From contig NZ_JARWOV010000158.1 in the NCBI RefSeq assembly GCF_029868855.1, positions 1 through 56,785 on the forward strand: 56,785 nt of DNA, written 5' to 3'. This DNA is from Nocardia carnea (lineage in GTDB: Bacteria > Actinomycetota > Actinomycetes > Mycobacteriales > Mycobacteriaceae). The notes below the pieces were generated by a model. It ran no database searches, had not been told where the DNA came from, and saw only the letters and a list, made by a program, of their open reading frames with translations. Positions 1 to 7,796 of this stretch are shown here, piece after piece (position 1 is the stretch's first letter; each line of letters begins with the position of its first letter). Both the position numbers and the translations under genes were made by a program.

Positions 1-200
<200 letters not shown>

Positions 201-214
201 GACAGGATGACGGC

Positions 215-1270
215 ATGCGGTGGGCATATGCGCCGGTACTGTTGGCCCTGATCGCCGGCTGCTCGACCGGCGCGACGCCGGAGCCCGACCGGCCGGTTTT
301 CGACCTCCAGGCCCACCGAGGCGGACTCGGCCTGATATCGGAGAACACCCTGCCCGCTTTCGCCCACGCCCTCGAACTCGGGGTGAGCACACTCGAACTG
401 GATATCCAGATCACCGCGGACGGTCACCCGGTCGTCACCCATGATCGGGACCCGGATCCGGCCAAATGCGCCGATACCGCGCCGGCATTTCCCGGCGACC
501 CCGAATTCCCCTATGTCCCCGGCCGCGCCCTCATCCGCGACCTCACCCTCGACCAGGTACGCACCCTCGACTGCGGTTCCCGGCCGCTTTCCGGATATCC
601 CGAACAGCGGCCGGCGCCCGCCGCGAAGATGCCGCTGCTGTCGGAGGTTTTCGATCTGGTGCGGGCGTATCGCGCCGAATCGGTGATGCTGAACATCGAG
701 ACCAAGGTGGAGGCCGCGGCCCCGCACGAGACCGTGCCGGGAGCCGATTTCGCCCGCATCGTGGTGCACGAGATCCGCCACGCCGGCCTTCGGGATCAAG
801 TCACCGTGCAGAGCTTCGACTGGTCCACTCTGCGGATCGTGCGGGAGCTGGATCCCGAACTGCCGCTGGTCGCGCTGACGAACGGCGCACAGTTCCTCCA
901 GGAGGGTGTACCCGGACCCTCACCCTGGCTGGGCGGGCTGGATATCGACGACTTCGCGGGTTCGCTGCCGGAGAAGTACGTGGCCGCGGCTGCCGCGCTC
1001 GGCGTCGAAACCCTCGCACCGGTACACGGAGCGCCACAGGACGGTTCGATCACCGACCCCGGCTACACCCCGTTCACCACGGCGGAATTGGTCGATACCG
1101 CGCACCGGCGCGGACTCCGGGTGGTGCCGTGGACGGTCGACGACCCAGCCACCATGGCCCATCTGCTGGGTCTCGGCGTCGACGGGATCATCACCAACCG
1201 CCCCGATGTACTACGAAACATCCTCGAGGAGAACGGATACGCCCTGCCGCCGCCGCTGTCCCGGCATTGA
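215..1270 (+). CDS. Glycerophosphodiester phosphodiesterase, lipoprotein
   Basis: The N-terminus is a short hydrophobic signal ending in a lipobox (LIAGC, Cys16), so the protein is probably a membrane-anchored lipoprotein outside the cytoplasm. The GDPD signature follows: the AHRG motif with His34, ENTLPAF near residues 43-49, ELD near 61-63 and THD with His76. The C-terminal WTVDD and GVDGIITNRPD motifs are also typical. The family hydrolyses glycerophosphodiesters to glycerol-3-phosphate and an alcohol. At 351 aa it is full length for the family. The start is preceded by AGGA about nine bases upstream. It stands alone, with a small unrelated gene 47 bp downstream. Confidence 0.9.
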   Translation: MRWAYAPVLLALIAGCSTGATPEPDRPVFDLQAHRGGLGLISENTLPAFAHALELGVSTLELDIQITADGHPVVTHDRDPDPAKCADTAPAFPGDPEFPYVPGRALIRDLTLDQVRTLDCGSRPLSGYPEQRPAPAAKMPLLSEVFDLVRAYRAESVMLNIETKVEAAAPHETVPGADFARIVVHEIRHAGLRDQVTVQSFDWSTLRIVRELDPELPLVALTNGAQFLQEGVPGPSPWLGGLDIDDFAGSLPEKYVAAAAALGVETLAPVHGAPQDGSITDPGYTPFTTAELVDTAHRRGLRVVPWTVDDPATMAHLLGLGVDGIITNRPDVLRNILEENGYALPPPLSRH

Positions 1271-1317
1271 CCGGCCGAACCGGCCCGGCTCGCTGTGCGT
1301 ATCCATAAACTGGTGGC

Positions 1318-1611
1318 ATGCTCGATCCTCTCAGCCTCGCTGTCGGCGCAGGCCTTCTCGCGATCGGCTGGGCCTGCGGCCGGTTCGGCACACGGCGCCG
1401 ATCGGGATCGGCCCGGAAACTCACCGCCCGCTGCGGTTGCGGCCACGATCTGGCCCTGCACGATCGCGCCACCGGAACCTGTCACGCAGAGTCCTCCCGC
1501 CGGGGCACGCACGGTCTGCGCGAATGGGTGAAATGCAACTGCCGCCGCTACACCGGACCCACTCCGCTCGAGGATGTGTTCAGCTCGCCGATCCTGCCAC
1601 CGGAGTCCTGA
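1318..1611 (+). CDS. Small Cys/His-rich protein with N-terminal membrane segment
   Basis: 97 aa. The first 20 residues are hydrophobic (PLSLAVGAGLLAIGWACG) and could be a membrane anchor. The rest carries a cluster of possible metal ligands: CGCGHDLALHD near 39-49, a CHAES segment near 55 and a VKCNC motif near 72-75. This suggests a small zinc-binding domain, but I do not recognise a named family. The Cys-containing motifs and third-position GC support coding. It is convergent with the efflux gene downstream and separated from it by a strong hairpin. Confidence 0.7.
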   Translation: MLDPLSLAVGAGLLAIGWACGRFGTRRRSGSARKLTARCGCGHDLALHDRATGTCHAESSRRGTHGLREWVKCNCRRYTGPTPLEDVFSSPILPPES

Positions 1612-1726
1612 CGCGGCAGCAGGTTCCCCACCTCCGTCGCCGACTTCGCGAGTTCGGGCGTCTCGATCCGACCGACCCGTAGACCCGCACAGCGTGATGC
1701 GTTCACCGAACCGGCGGTCCCGGAAA

Positions 1727-1771
1727 CGCACCGTGCCCGCTTCCGGACATCACGGAGGCGAGCACGGTGCG
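1727..1771. terminator. Long hairpin between convergent genes
   Basis: The two arms pair over 19 positions with one mismatch and one G-T wobble, around a 7-base loop (GACATCA). The outer 10 bp (CGCACCGTGC / GCACGGTGCG) are perfect. There is no T-tract, as is common for actinobacterial hairpin terminators. It lies between the plus-strand small gene and the minus-strand efflux gene, so it could serve both. Confidence 0.7.
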
Positions 1772-1785
1772 AGGTACCGCGGGAA

Positions 1786-3282
1786 TCAGTGCGCGAGCAC
1801 GGGTTCACCTTCGGCCGGAGCGGGCAGGGTGGACGGCAGCAGCGCCCCCAGCACGACCGCACCGATCACGAAAACCCCTGCAGCCCAGGCGAAGCTGGTG
1901 GTGTAGCTTTCGATGGCCGACTGCGCGACGGTGATCTGGCTCGGCGTCCGCCCGGCGAGATAGTCACCTGCCGCAGACGCCGCGATGGTGCTCAGCAACG
2001 CCGTACCGATCGACCCGCCGACCTGCTGGCTGGTGTTGATCATCGCCGAGGCGACACCGGCATCATCGTGCCGCACCCCGGCGGTGGCGCTCTGGAATGC
2101 CGTCGACATGGCGGCGCCGAGGCCGAGGCCGAGCAGGATCAGGCTGGGCAGGATATGGGTGGTGTAACCCGTGTCGAGCCCGATCTGCGTCAGCCAGGCC
2201 ATACCGAGCGCGGCGATCGCGAACCCGCCGCTGACCGCCACCTTCGGGCCGATCTTCGGCAGCAGCAGCGACGGGGTCGTGGTCGAGGAGACGACCATTC
2301 CGGCGACCATCGGCAGGAACGCGACACCGGTCATGATCGGTGAATAGCCCAGCGTGAGCTGCATGTAGTAGGTCAGGAACAGGAAGATCGCGAACATTCC
2401 GATGCCCATGACGAATACCGCGAGGTATGCGCCGCCGCGGGTGCGGTCGAGCACGATACGCAGCGGCAGCAGTGGATGGGCCACCCGTGTCTCCAGCCAT
2501 ACGAACAGCGCGAGCAGGGCTGCGCCACCGATGAGGAACGCGAGGGTGGCCGAATCGGTCCAGCCTTCGCTCTCGGCGTGGGAGAAGCCGTAGACGATCG
2601 CGAAGAGGGCGGCGGTGACAACGGCTGTGCCCGGGATATCGAGTTTGGGCCGCGCGCCGCCGGCATGCCGGGCCAGCAGCAGTACCGCGCCGACCAGCGC
2701 GACCGCCGCGAAGATCAGGTTCACGAACATCACCCACCGCCACGACGCCCATTCGGTGAGCGCACCGCCGAGCAGCAGGCCGATGGCTCCGCCGGTCCCG
2801 GCGACGGCGCCGAAGATACCGAAGGCCTTCGCCCGTTCGGACGGTTCGGTGAAGGTGACGGTGAGCAGTGACAGTGCCGCCGGTGCGAGCAGTGCGCCGA
2901 AAACGCCCTGGCCGACGCGCGCCGCGACCAGCATCTCGAAGTTGGCGGCCGCACCGCCGACAGCGGAGGCCACCGAGAAACCGATCAGGCCGACGATGAA
3001 GGTGTTGCGCCGGCCGAACAGATCGCTGAGCCGGCCGCCGAGCAGTAGCAGGCTGCCGAAGGCCAGTGCGTAACCGGTGATCACCCACTGGCGGCTCGCA
3101 TCGTCGAAGCCGAGGTCACGCTGGGCTTCGGGCAACGCGATGTTGACCACGGTCGCGTCGAGCACGACCATGAGCTGGGCGACGCCGAGAACGGCGAGAA
3201 CCCACCATCGCAGCGCATGCGACCCGCGCCTGCCGGACGGTTTTTCCTGCGCGGATGGCCCGCGTTCGAACGTGGTAGTCAT
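1786..3282 (-). CDS. MFS drug exporter, DHA2 (EmrB/QacA) family
   Basis: 498 aa with about 14 predicted membrane segments, the size and layout of the DHA2 proton-antiporter group. Motif A-like GRLSDLFGRR lies near residues 83-92, and the N-terminal VVNIALPEAQRDL is typical of the family. Expected role: efflux of drugs or other toxic compounds across the inner membrane. The start ATG follows AAGGGGCGAG. It diverges from a TetR regulator at 3396, and the 113-bp gap holds two matching operator-like palindromes, so repression by that TetR is likely. The substrate cannot be read from the sequence. Confidence 0.93.
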   Translation of the reverse strand: MTTTFERGPSAQEKPSGRRGSHALRWWVLAVLGVAQLMVVLDATVVNIALPEAQRDLGFDDASRQWVITGYALAFGSLLLLGGRLSDLFGRRNTFIVGLIGFSVASAVGGAAANFEMLVAARVGQGVFGALLAPAALSLLTVTFTEPSERAKAFGIFGAVAGTGGAIGLLLGGALTEWASWRWVMFVNLIFAAVALVGAVLLLARHAGGARPKLDIPGTAVVTAALFAIVYGFSHAESEGWTDSATLAFLIGGAALLALFVWLETRVAHPLLPLRIVLDRTRGGAYLAVFVMGIGMFAIFLFLTYYMQLTLGYSPIMTGVAFLPMVAGMVVSSTTTPSLLLPKIGPKVAVSGGFAIAALGMAWLTQIGLDTGYTTHILPSLILLGLGLGAAMSTAFQSATAGVRHDDAGVASAMINTSQQVGGSIGTALLSTIAASAAGDYLAGRTPSQITVAQSAIESYTTSFAWAAGVFVIGAVVLGALLPSTLPAPAEGEPVLAH

Positions 3283-3309
3283 CTCGCCCCTTGAATGGTC
3301 TGATTAAAT

Positions 3310-3365
3310 GGAGGAAGCATCTCCGCTTACCTGAACGCTAACACAATAACGGAGATCACGCCTCC
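3310..3365. promoter_or_regulatory. Twin TetR operator candidates
   Basis: Two copies of GGAG-N7-CTCC lie in the same orientation at 3310-3324 and 3351-3365, both followed by CTTA after one variable base. Their centres are 41 bp apart, about four helical turns. They sit between the divergent efflux gene and the TetR gene, where such a repressor would act on both promoters. Confidence 0.65.
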
Positions 3366-3395
3366 ACTTAATCCCGTCGTTGATAGACTTCTGCT

Positions 3396-4076
3396 GTGAA
3401 ACCCGCCACGACCTTGCGCACCCGGCGCCTGCGCGCCGATGCCGTCCGTAATCAGCAACGCATCGTCGAGGCCGCTCGTGAACTGTTCGCCGACCGCGGA
3501 CTCGAGATCACCCTCGACGATGTGGCCGAACGCGCGGGTGTGGGAGTCGGCACGGTCTACCGCCGGTTCGCCAACAAGACCGAACTCATCTCCGAGGTCT
3601 TCGAGCACCATCTCGGCGAATTCGCCGACGCCGCCGAAGAGAGCGTGCGGCACCCCGACCCATGGCTCGGCCTCGTCCAGTTCGTCGAATACGCCTGCCG
3701 CCACCTGGCGATCAACCGCGGGTTCAGTGAGGTGATCCTCGAACTCGACCTCGACACCGAGCGCTTCCACCGCATCCGCGACCGGATCAAACCGGCGGTC
3801 GCCGCGATCGTCGAACGCGCACGGGCCGCGGGCGTACTACAACCGGATATCGAACCGTCGGATCTCTTCGCGATGATCCATATGGTCGACGGACTCGCCG
3901 AATTCGCCAAACCGATCAATCCGGAGATCTGGCGGCGCTATATGGCCATCACGCTCAACGGTATTCGCGCCGACAGCGTCGCACGCCAGGAACTACCGGT
4001 GCGCGCACTCACCGACGACGAGGTGGACCGGGCCAAAACCGCCCGCGCCGCCCCCTGCGCCGGCCGCCGCCGCTGA
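3396..4076 (+). CDS. TetR family transcriptional regulator
   Basis: 226 aa. The N-terminal helix-turn-helix is clear: IVEAARELFADRG, then DVAERAGVGVGTVYRRFANK near residues 45-65. The C-terminal ligand-binding half is divergent, as usual. The start is a GTG with no obvious ribosome binding site, so the transcript may be leaderless. It diverges from the DHA2 exporter, and paired operator-like sites lie between them. The likely role is local repressor of the exporter and of itself, released by an exporter substrate. Confidence 0.92.
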   Translation: MKPATTLRTRRLRADAVRNQQRIVEAARELFADRGLEITLDDVAERAGVGVGTVYRRFANKTELISEVFEHHLGEFADAAEESVRHPDPWLGLVQFVEYACRHLAINRGFSEVILELDLDTERFHRIRDRIKPAVAAIVERARAAGVLQPDIEPSDLFAMIHMVDGLAEFAKPINPEIWRRYMAITLNGIRADSVARQELPVRALTDDEVDRAKTARAAPCAGRRR

Positions 4077-4118
4077 TCGAGCAGCAGGTGTACGGCGACG
4101 GCCGAATAAGCGCCCTGC

Positions 4119-4136
4119 CGCCGCGCTAGCGCGGCG
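4119..4136. terminator. Perfect 18-bp palindrome at convergent gene ends
   Basis: CGCCGCGCTAGCGCGGCG is a perfect palindrome. It overlaps the stop codon of the minus-strand desaturase and lies 43 bp beyond the stop of the plus-strand TetR gene. In RNA it would fold into a GC-rich hairpin on either strand. A bidirectional terminator is the simplest reading. Confidence 0.45.
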
Positions 4137-5457
4137 ACCACCTCGGGAGTGGGCGAAGACGGGTGAGCACGTTCCGAAGAGTCGCGACCCGCACCCCGGC
4201 GCTCCCGGGGCTGCGCACCGCCGATTCGGCCTCGGCGAATGCGGTGCGCAGGCCACGGCGCGTACCGGTCGATTGCCCACCGGACGGAGTCGCGCCCGCG
4301 GACGGCACGGTGCGGAACTTTCGTTCGGATCTTGTTTCCGCGGCATCATCGGAGGTAGCACGCAGAAGCCGATCCGGTAGCGACAGCTTGCACACCGTGC
4401 GAGCGGTCTGAAAGAACTGCGCGGCCAGCGAACCCGATGTATAGGGAAGATCGTACTCATCACACAGCGCCCGGACACGTACCGCGATCTCGGGGTACCG
4501 GTTGCTGGGCAGATCCGGGAAGAGGTGGTGCTCGATCTGGTAGCAGAGGTTCCCGGTCAGAAAGGCCAGACGTGGACCGGCGGTGAAATTCGCACTCCCC
4601 AGCAGCTGTCGCAGATACCATTCGGCGCGGGTCTCGTTCTCGAAATGTGCCGTGGTGAACTTTTCCGCACCGTCCGGAAAGTGCCCGCACATGATCACGA
4701 TATAGGACCACAGATTCCGGAGCAGTAGCGCTGCGGCGTTCGCCGCCACCGAGTATTTGAACGTACGCGGAGCGAGAGCCGGGAACAGGAGGAAATCCTT
4801 TCCCACCTGCCGAATCAACTTCCGAGCCAATTCGGCGTCCGGCTCCGAGCGCAGCCGACCGCGCGAAATTCCCTGCCGACGCCGCACGAGCGCCCAATCG
4901 TGTATCGCTATCGCCCACTCGAAGAGGAGTGCGATGCCGATGCTCGACACCGGCTGGAGAAGATGTACCGGGCGCCACGGCTCGTCCCGGGTCATGCGCA
5001 GGACAACGAAGCTGAGATCATCGTCCATTCCGTACACATTCGTGTAGGTGTGGTGCACGTGATTATGCGATTGCTTCCATTGACTCGACGGTCCGGCAAA
5101 ATCCCATTCCCAGCTGGTGGAATGAATTTCGGGATCATTCATCCAGTCCCATTGCCCATGGCTGATGTTGTGGCCCAGCTCCATCATCTCGATCGTCTTG
5201 GCGACCGCCAGCACGACCGCTCCGGCGGCTCGGGGCAGGTGCCGTCGCCCGGAGAAGAGAATCAAGAGGCGCGCCGTCGCTTCGAGTCCACGGTGGATCC
5301 GGATGGCCCGATGAATATATGCCGCGTCTTTCTCACCGACCGACCGCTCGATACTGCCGCGAATGCGGTCCAGTTCACGCCCGAACGTCTCGATCTCGTT
5401 CTCGGTGAGGTGCGAGAACGCCTTGATATCAGTTATTGCCACCGAATTCCCGTGCAC
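4126..5457 (-). CDS. Membrane fatty acid desaturase (acyl-CoA desaturase-like)
   Basis: 443 aa. The three histidine boxes of the membrane di-iron desaturases are present in order: GHNISH (His96, His100), HNHVHH (131-136) and QIEHHLFPDLP (from 307). Hydrophobic stretches lie near 61-88, 172-190 and 236-258. The family inserts a cis double bond into fatty acyl chains using electrons from a reductase partner, which is not seen nearby. The last 80 or so residues are a low-complexity Arg/Ser-rich tail. The start is uncertain: GTG at 5457, or another GTG five codons later. It appears to be the third gene of a minus-strand unit with two small ORFs upstream. Confidence 0.88.
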   Translation of the reverse strand: MHGNSVAITDIKAFSHLTENEIETFGRELDRIRGSIERSVGEKDAAYIHRAIRIHRGLEATARLLILFSGRRHLPRAAGAVVLAVAKTIEMMELGHNISHGQWDWMNDPEIHSTSWEWDFAGPSSQWKQSHNHVHHTYTNVYGMDDDLSFVVLRMTRDEPWRPVHLLQPVSSIGIALLFEWAIAIHDWALVRRRQGISRGRLRSEPDAELARKLIRQVGKDFLLFPALAPRTFKYSVAANAAALLLRNLWSYIVIMCGHFPDGAEKFTTAHFENETRAEWYLRQLLGSANFTAGPRLAFLTGNLCYQIEHHLFPDLPSNRYPEIAVRVRALCDEYDLPYTSGSLAAQFFQTARTVCKLSLPDRLLRATSDDAAETRSERKFRTVPSAGATPSGGQSTGTRRGLRTAFAEAESAVRSPGSAGVRVATLRNVLTRLRPLPRWSPR

Positions 5458-5487
5458 TTTTCGGGCGAGGGTATTCTCGCCGGACCT

Positions 5488-5583
5488 TCACTTCGTGCGG
5501 ACGGCCTCGATGACGTCCGGCCAACTCCCGGTGAGCTGGGACAGTCGATTCTGCACAGCGCCGGGCCGCGCGAGGACCGTCAC
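5488..5583 (-). CDS. Candidate 31-aa protein between small ORF and desaturase
   Basis: A GTG-initiated frame reading (M)TVLARPGAVQNRLSQLTG, then SWPDVIEAVRTK and stop. Its start overlaps the stop of the 52-aa frame upstream by four bases (GTGA), the usual geometry of translational coupling in actinobacteria. The desaturase starts 30 bp downstream. The composition is protein-like. I recognise no family. The overlap is the main support; a short chance frame is possible. Confidence 0.4.
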   Translation of the reverse strand: MTVLARPGAVQNRLSQLTGSWPDVIEAVRTK

Positions 5584-5738
5584 TGTTCCCGCGCGAGGGA
5601 AATCCGACGCGCAGCGCGAATTGCCTGAAAAGTTTTGACGATCTGTTGATACAGAAGCAGATAACCGATCACCTTGAGGACGTCCTTCGCTTCGGCCAGG
5701 ACAAACCGCACTACTGCCCTGTAACCCGTGAATGCCAC
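5580..5738 (-). CDS. Candidate 52-aa small protein heading the desaturase operon
   Basis: A GTG start with AAGGGA six bases upstream opens a 52-codon frame. The product begins (M)AFTGYRAVVRFVLAEAKDV, continues LKVIGYLLLYQQIVKTFQ and ends AARRISLAREQ. The alternation of hydrophobic and charged residues suggests an amphipathic, membrane-associated helix with a basic C-terminal end. Its stop overlaps the next small frame by four bases, and the desaturase follows. No family is recognised. The ribosome binding site, overlap and composition together argue for a real gene. Confidence 0.55.
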   Translation of the reverse strand: MAFTGYRAVVRFVLAEAKDVLKVIGYLLLYQQIVKTFQAIRAARRISLAREQ

Positions 5739-5982
5739 GGAAGTCCCTTCGAATCAGCGCTCAGCACAGACGGCAATTACCGGCGGCCGCGGATTGTGCA
5801 CGTCCACCGACGCGCCCCGGAAAGATCGACGTGGATCAGCCTATTCATCGAACCCGTGGGGCACTTCCCACTACCGGGACCACAGCGCTGCCACCCGCCC
5901 GCAGCCGTCGGCCCGCAGCAGTCGGCGGGCCGGTCGCGGCACGAGCACAACAACACTCGATTCGGCCGGGAAGCACCGGCGA

Positions 5983-6306
5983 CTACTCCGCGTCGAGATC
6001 ATCGAGCAATTCGACTGCAGCGCGGGCATATTCGCCGATCCAGCGGTCGTAGATGCGTTTGATCGGCATGGGCGCGAGCGCGAGATGCCGCTCCCGGCCG
6101 ATTTTGCGGCCGGTGACCAAGCCGGCCCGCTCCAGCACCCGCAGATGCTGCAGGACCGTCGTCCGATCCAGCTCGGGAAAGAAATCGCACAACCCACCTG
6201 TGGTGCGCGGCGCTTCCTTGAGCGCGTCGAGCATGGCCCGCCTGGTCGCCGATCCCAGCGCTTTGAACACGAGATCGTCGGGATCCTTGTCATCAACCGC
6301 AGACAT
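5983..6306 (-). CDS. ArsR family winged-helix repressor
   Basis: 107 aa, typical ArsR size. The winged helix is visible as FKALGSATRRAMLDALKE near 14-31, the recognition region ELDRTTVLQHLRVLERAGLV near 45-64 and the wing RKIGRERHLALAP near 67-79. No Cys metal site is evident, which fits the subgroup paired with SRPBCC proteins. It diverges from such a gene with only 16 bp between the two start codons. Both starts lie in one palindrome, so autoregulation together with the partner gene is likely. Confidence 0.9.
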   Translation of the reverse strand: MSAVDDKDPDDLVFKALGSATRRAMLDALKEAPRTTGGLCDFFPELDRTTVLQHLRVLERAGLVTGRKIGRERHLALAPMPIKRIYDRWIGEYARAAVELLDDLDAE

Positions 6307-6328
6307 GTTGTAAATTTATCACATGTCT
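6301..6328. promoter_or_regulatory. Palindrome with symmetric -10 between ArsR and SRPBCC genes
   Basis: Outer arms AGACATGT (6301-6308) and ACATGTCT (6321-6328) are exact inverted copies, and the centre TAAATTTA (6311-6318) is itself a palindrome. Both start codons fall in the arms. On each strand TAAATT ends six bases before the ATG, the position of a -10 box for a leaderless transcript. The same element therefore looks like a shared bidirectional promoter and the ArsR operator. Confidence 0.6.
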
Positions 6329-6790
6329 GAACTCCAAGAACTCTCCTTCACCGTTTCCGGCCGGGTGGCCAAACCCTGCGCCGAGGTCTACGAAGCGGTC
6401 GCCGACCCCGAACAGCTGTCGAAGTACTTCACCACCGGAGGAGCCCGCGGCCGGCTCGTCCCGGGAGCGGAGGTGACCTGGGACTTCCACGACTTCCCGG
6501 GTGCGTTTCCGGTACAGGTACTGAAGGCCGATCCGCCGCGGACCATCGTCGTCCAGTGGGACAGCGAGGCCACCACGGACGAGGCCGGCACCACCACTAC
6601 GACCTTCGAGTTCGAGCCGATCGACAACGACACCCGGACCCTGGTGACCATTACCGAATCGTCCTGGCGCCCGACCGAAGCGGGCGCGAAGAACGCATTC
6701 GGCAATTGCGAGGGATGGACCGGCATGCTGGCCGCGCTCAAGGTCTGGGTCGAGCACGGCATCAACCTGCGCGCGGGCTTCTACAAATAA
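6323..6790 (+). CDS. SRPBCC (AHSA1-like) family protein
   Basis: 155 aa. The START-like fold is recognisable from FTVSGRVAKPCAEVYEAVAD at the N-terminus, the YFTTGGARGRLVPGAEVTW segment and the ending GWTGMLAALKVWVEHG. Members bind hydrophobic ligands or help detoxification, and the exact role is usually unknown. The divergent ArsR neighbour is the standard arrangement for this family and suggests co-regulation. The start ATG is inside the shared palindrome, so translation is probably leaderless. Confidence 0.88.
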   Translation: MSELQELSFTVSGRVAKPCAEVYEAVADPEQLSKYFTTGGARGRLVPGAEVTWDFHDFPGAFPVQVLKADPPRTIVVQWDSEATTDEAGTTTTTFEFEPIDNDTRTLVTITESSWRPTEAGAKNAFGNCEGWTGMLAALKVWVEHGINLRAGFYK

Positions 6791-6818
6791 TCCCTGCACA
6801 AGGGCAGGAACGTGCCGC

Positions 6819-7796
6819 TCATCGGACCGCTATGGGGTTGACCGGCGAGCCGACCGCGCCGGTGATCTTGATCGGGGCGGCGGTGAGGAAGAAATCGTAA
6901 TAGCCGTCGCCGGCGCAGGCTTCGGCCAGCGCGTCGAGGTCCCACATTTCGCCGAGGAACAGGCCTATCTGCGGGATCGCGATCTGGTGCAGCGGCTGGA
7001 AGGCCACCTCGAATTCGTTCGGCCGCACTTCGAAACCCCAGGTGTCCGTGGCGATTGCCGCGATCTCGGTGCCGTGCAGCCAGTCCGCGGTGGTGAAGGA
7101 CAGGCCGGGCGCGGGGCCGCCCGCGTACTCGCCCCAGCATTCGCGGCGGGCCCGGGTCAGCTGCCCGGTGCGCACGGCGACGATATCGCCGCGACGGATC
7201 TCCGAGGTCGGGCCCTGCGCGGCGACGGTCTGTTCGAGGTGGGCCCGGGTGATCGCGAAACCATCGGGGAGCTCACCGTTTTCGCCGATCGCCCGGCCCA
7301 CGTCCAGCAGGACGCCGCGGCCGCAGATGACGTCGGCGACGGTTTCGATACCGGTGACCTGGTCGCCGAGACTCGTGACGACCTGGTCCGCGGGGCGGCC
7401 GTTCCAGGCGCGGCCGTGGTCGAAGATATGACCGAGGCCGTCCCATTGTGTGGAGCATTGCAGGGGCATGGCGATCACATCGTCGGCGCCGCCGAGACCG
7501 TGCGGGAAGCCCTGGATTCCGGCGACGGCGTCGGTGCCGGTGTCGAGCATGGTGTGCACGGGGTTGGTGCGCCGGCGCCAGCCCTTCTGCGGGCCGTCCA
7601 TATCGAAGGACTGGGACAGCGAGAAGGAACGGCCGGTACGTATCGCGGCGGCAGCGGCGCGGCGGGTGGTGGCGTCGAGGTAATTCATGGTGCCCAGGAC
7701 GTCGTCGGGTCCCCAGCGGCCCCAGTTGGAGACCCGGGCGGCCGCGGCGGCGATGGCACCCTCGGGATCGGTGCGGTCCAGTTCTTCGGCGGTCAT
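6819..7796 (-). CDS. Cyclase family (kynurenine-formamidase-like) protein
   Basis: 325 aa of the PF04199 cyclase/metal-dependent hydrolase fold. The SNWGRWGPDDVLGTMNYLD opening and the CSTQWDGLGH motif near residues 107-116 mark the subgroup in which the usual HxGTHxD is replaced by QCSTQWDGLGH. Related enzymes hydrolyse amide or C-C bonds in aromatic ring degradation. It is the last gene of a five-gene minus-strand operon, and its ATG overlaps the upstream stop by four bases. Context implies a late hydrolytic step after ring cleavage; the substrate is unknown. Confidence 0.85.
   Translation of the reverse strand: MTAEELDRTDPEGAIAAAAARVSNWGRWGPDDVLGTMNYLDATTRRAAAAAIRTGRSFSLSQSFDMDGPQKGWRRRTNPVHTMLDTGTDAVAGIQGFPHGLGGADDVIAMPLQCSTQWDGLGHIFDHGRAWNGRPADQVVTSLGDQVTGIETVADVICGRGVLLDVGRAIGENGELPDGFAITRAHLEQTVAAQGPTSEIRRGDIVAVRTGQLTRARRECWGEYAGGPAPGLSFTTADWLHGTEIAAIATDTWGFEVRPNEFEVAFQPLHQIAIPQIGLFLGEMWDLDALAEACAGDGYYDFFLTAAPIKITGAVGSPVNPIAVR

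Noticed and set aside
466..1308. Long alternative plus-strand frame overlapping the GDPD gene
   Set aside because: Arg/Pro-rich shadow of the GDPD gene, with no family motifs.
5646..6062. 138-codon plus-strand frame before the ArsR gene
   Set aside because: It starts with TTG, becomes Arg/His/Pro-rich and overlaps both the ArsR gene and the better-supported small minus-strand frame.
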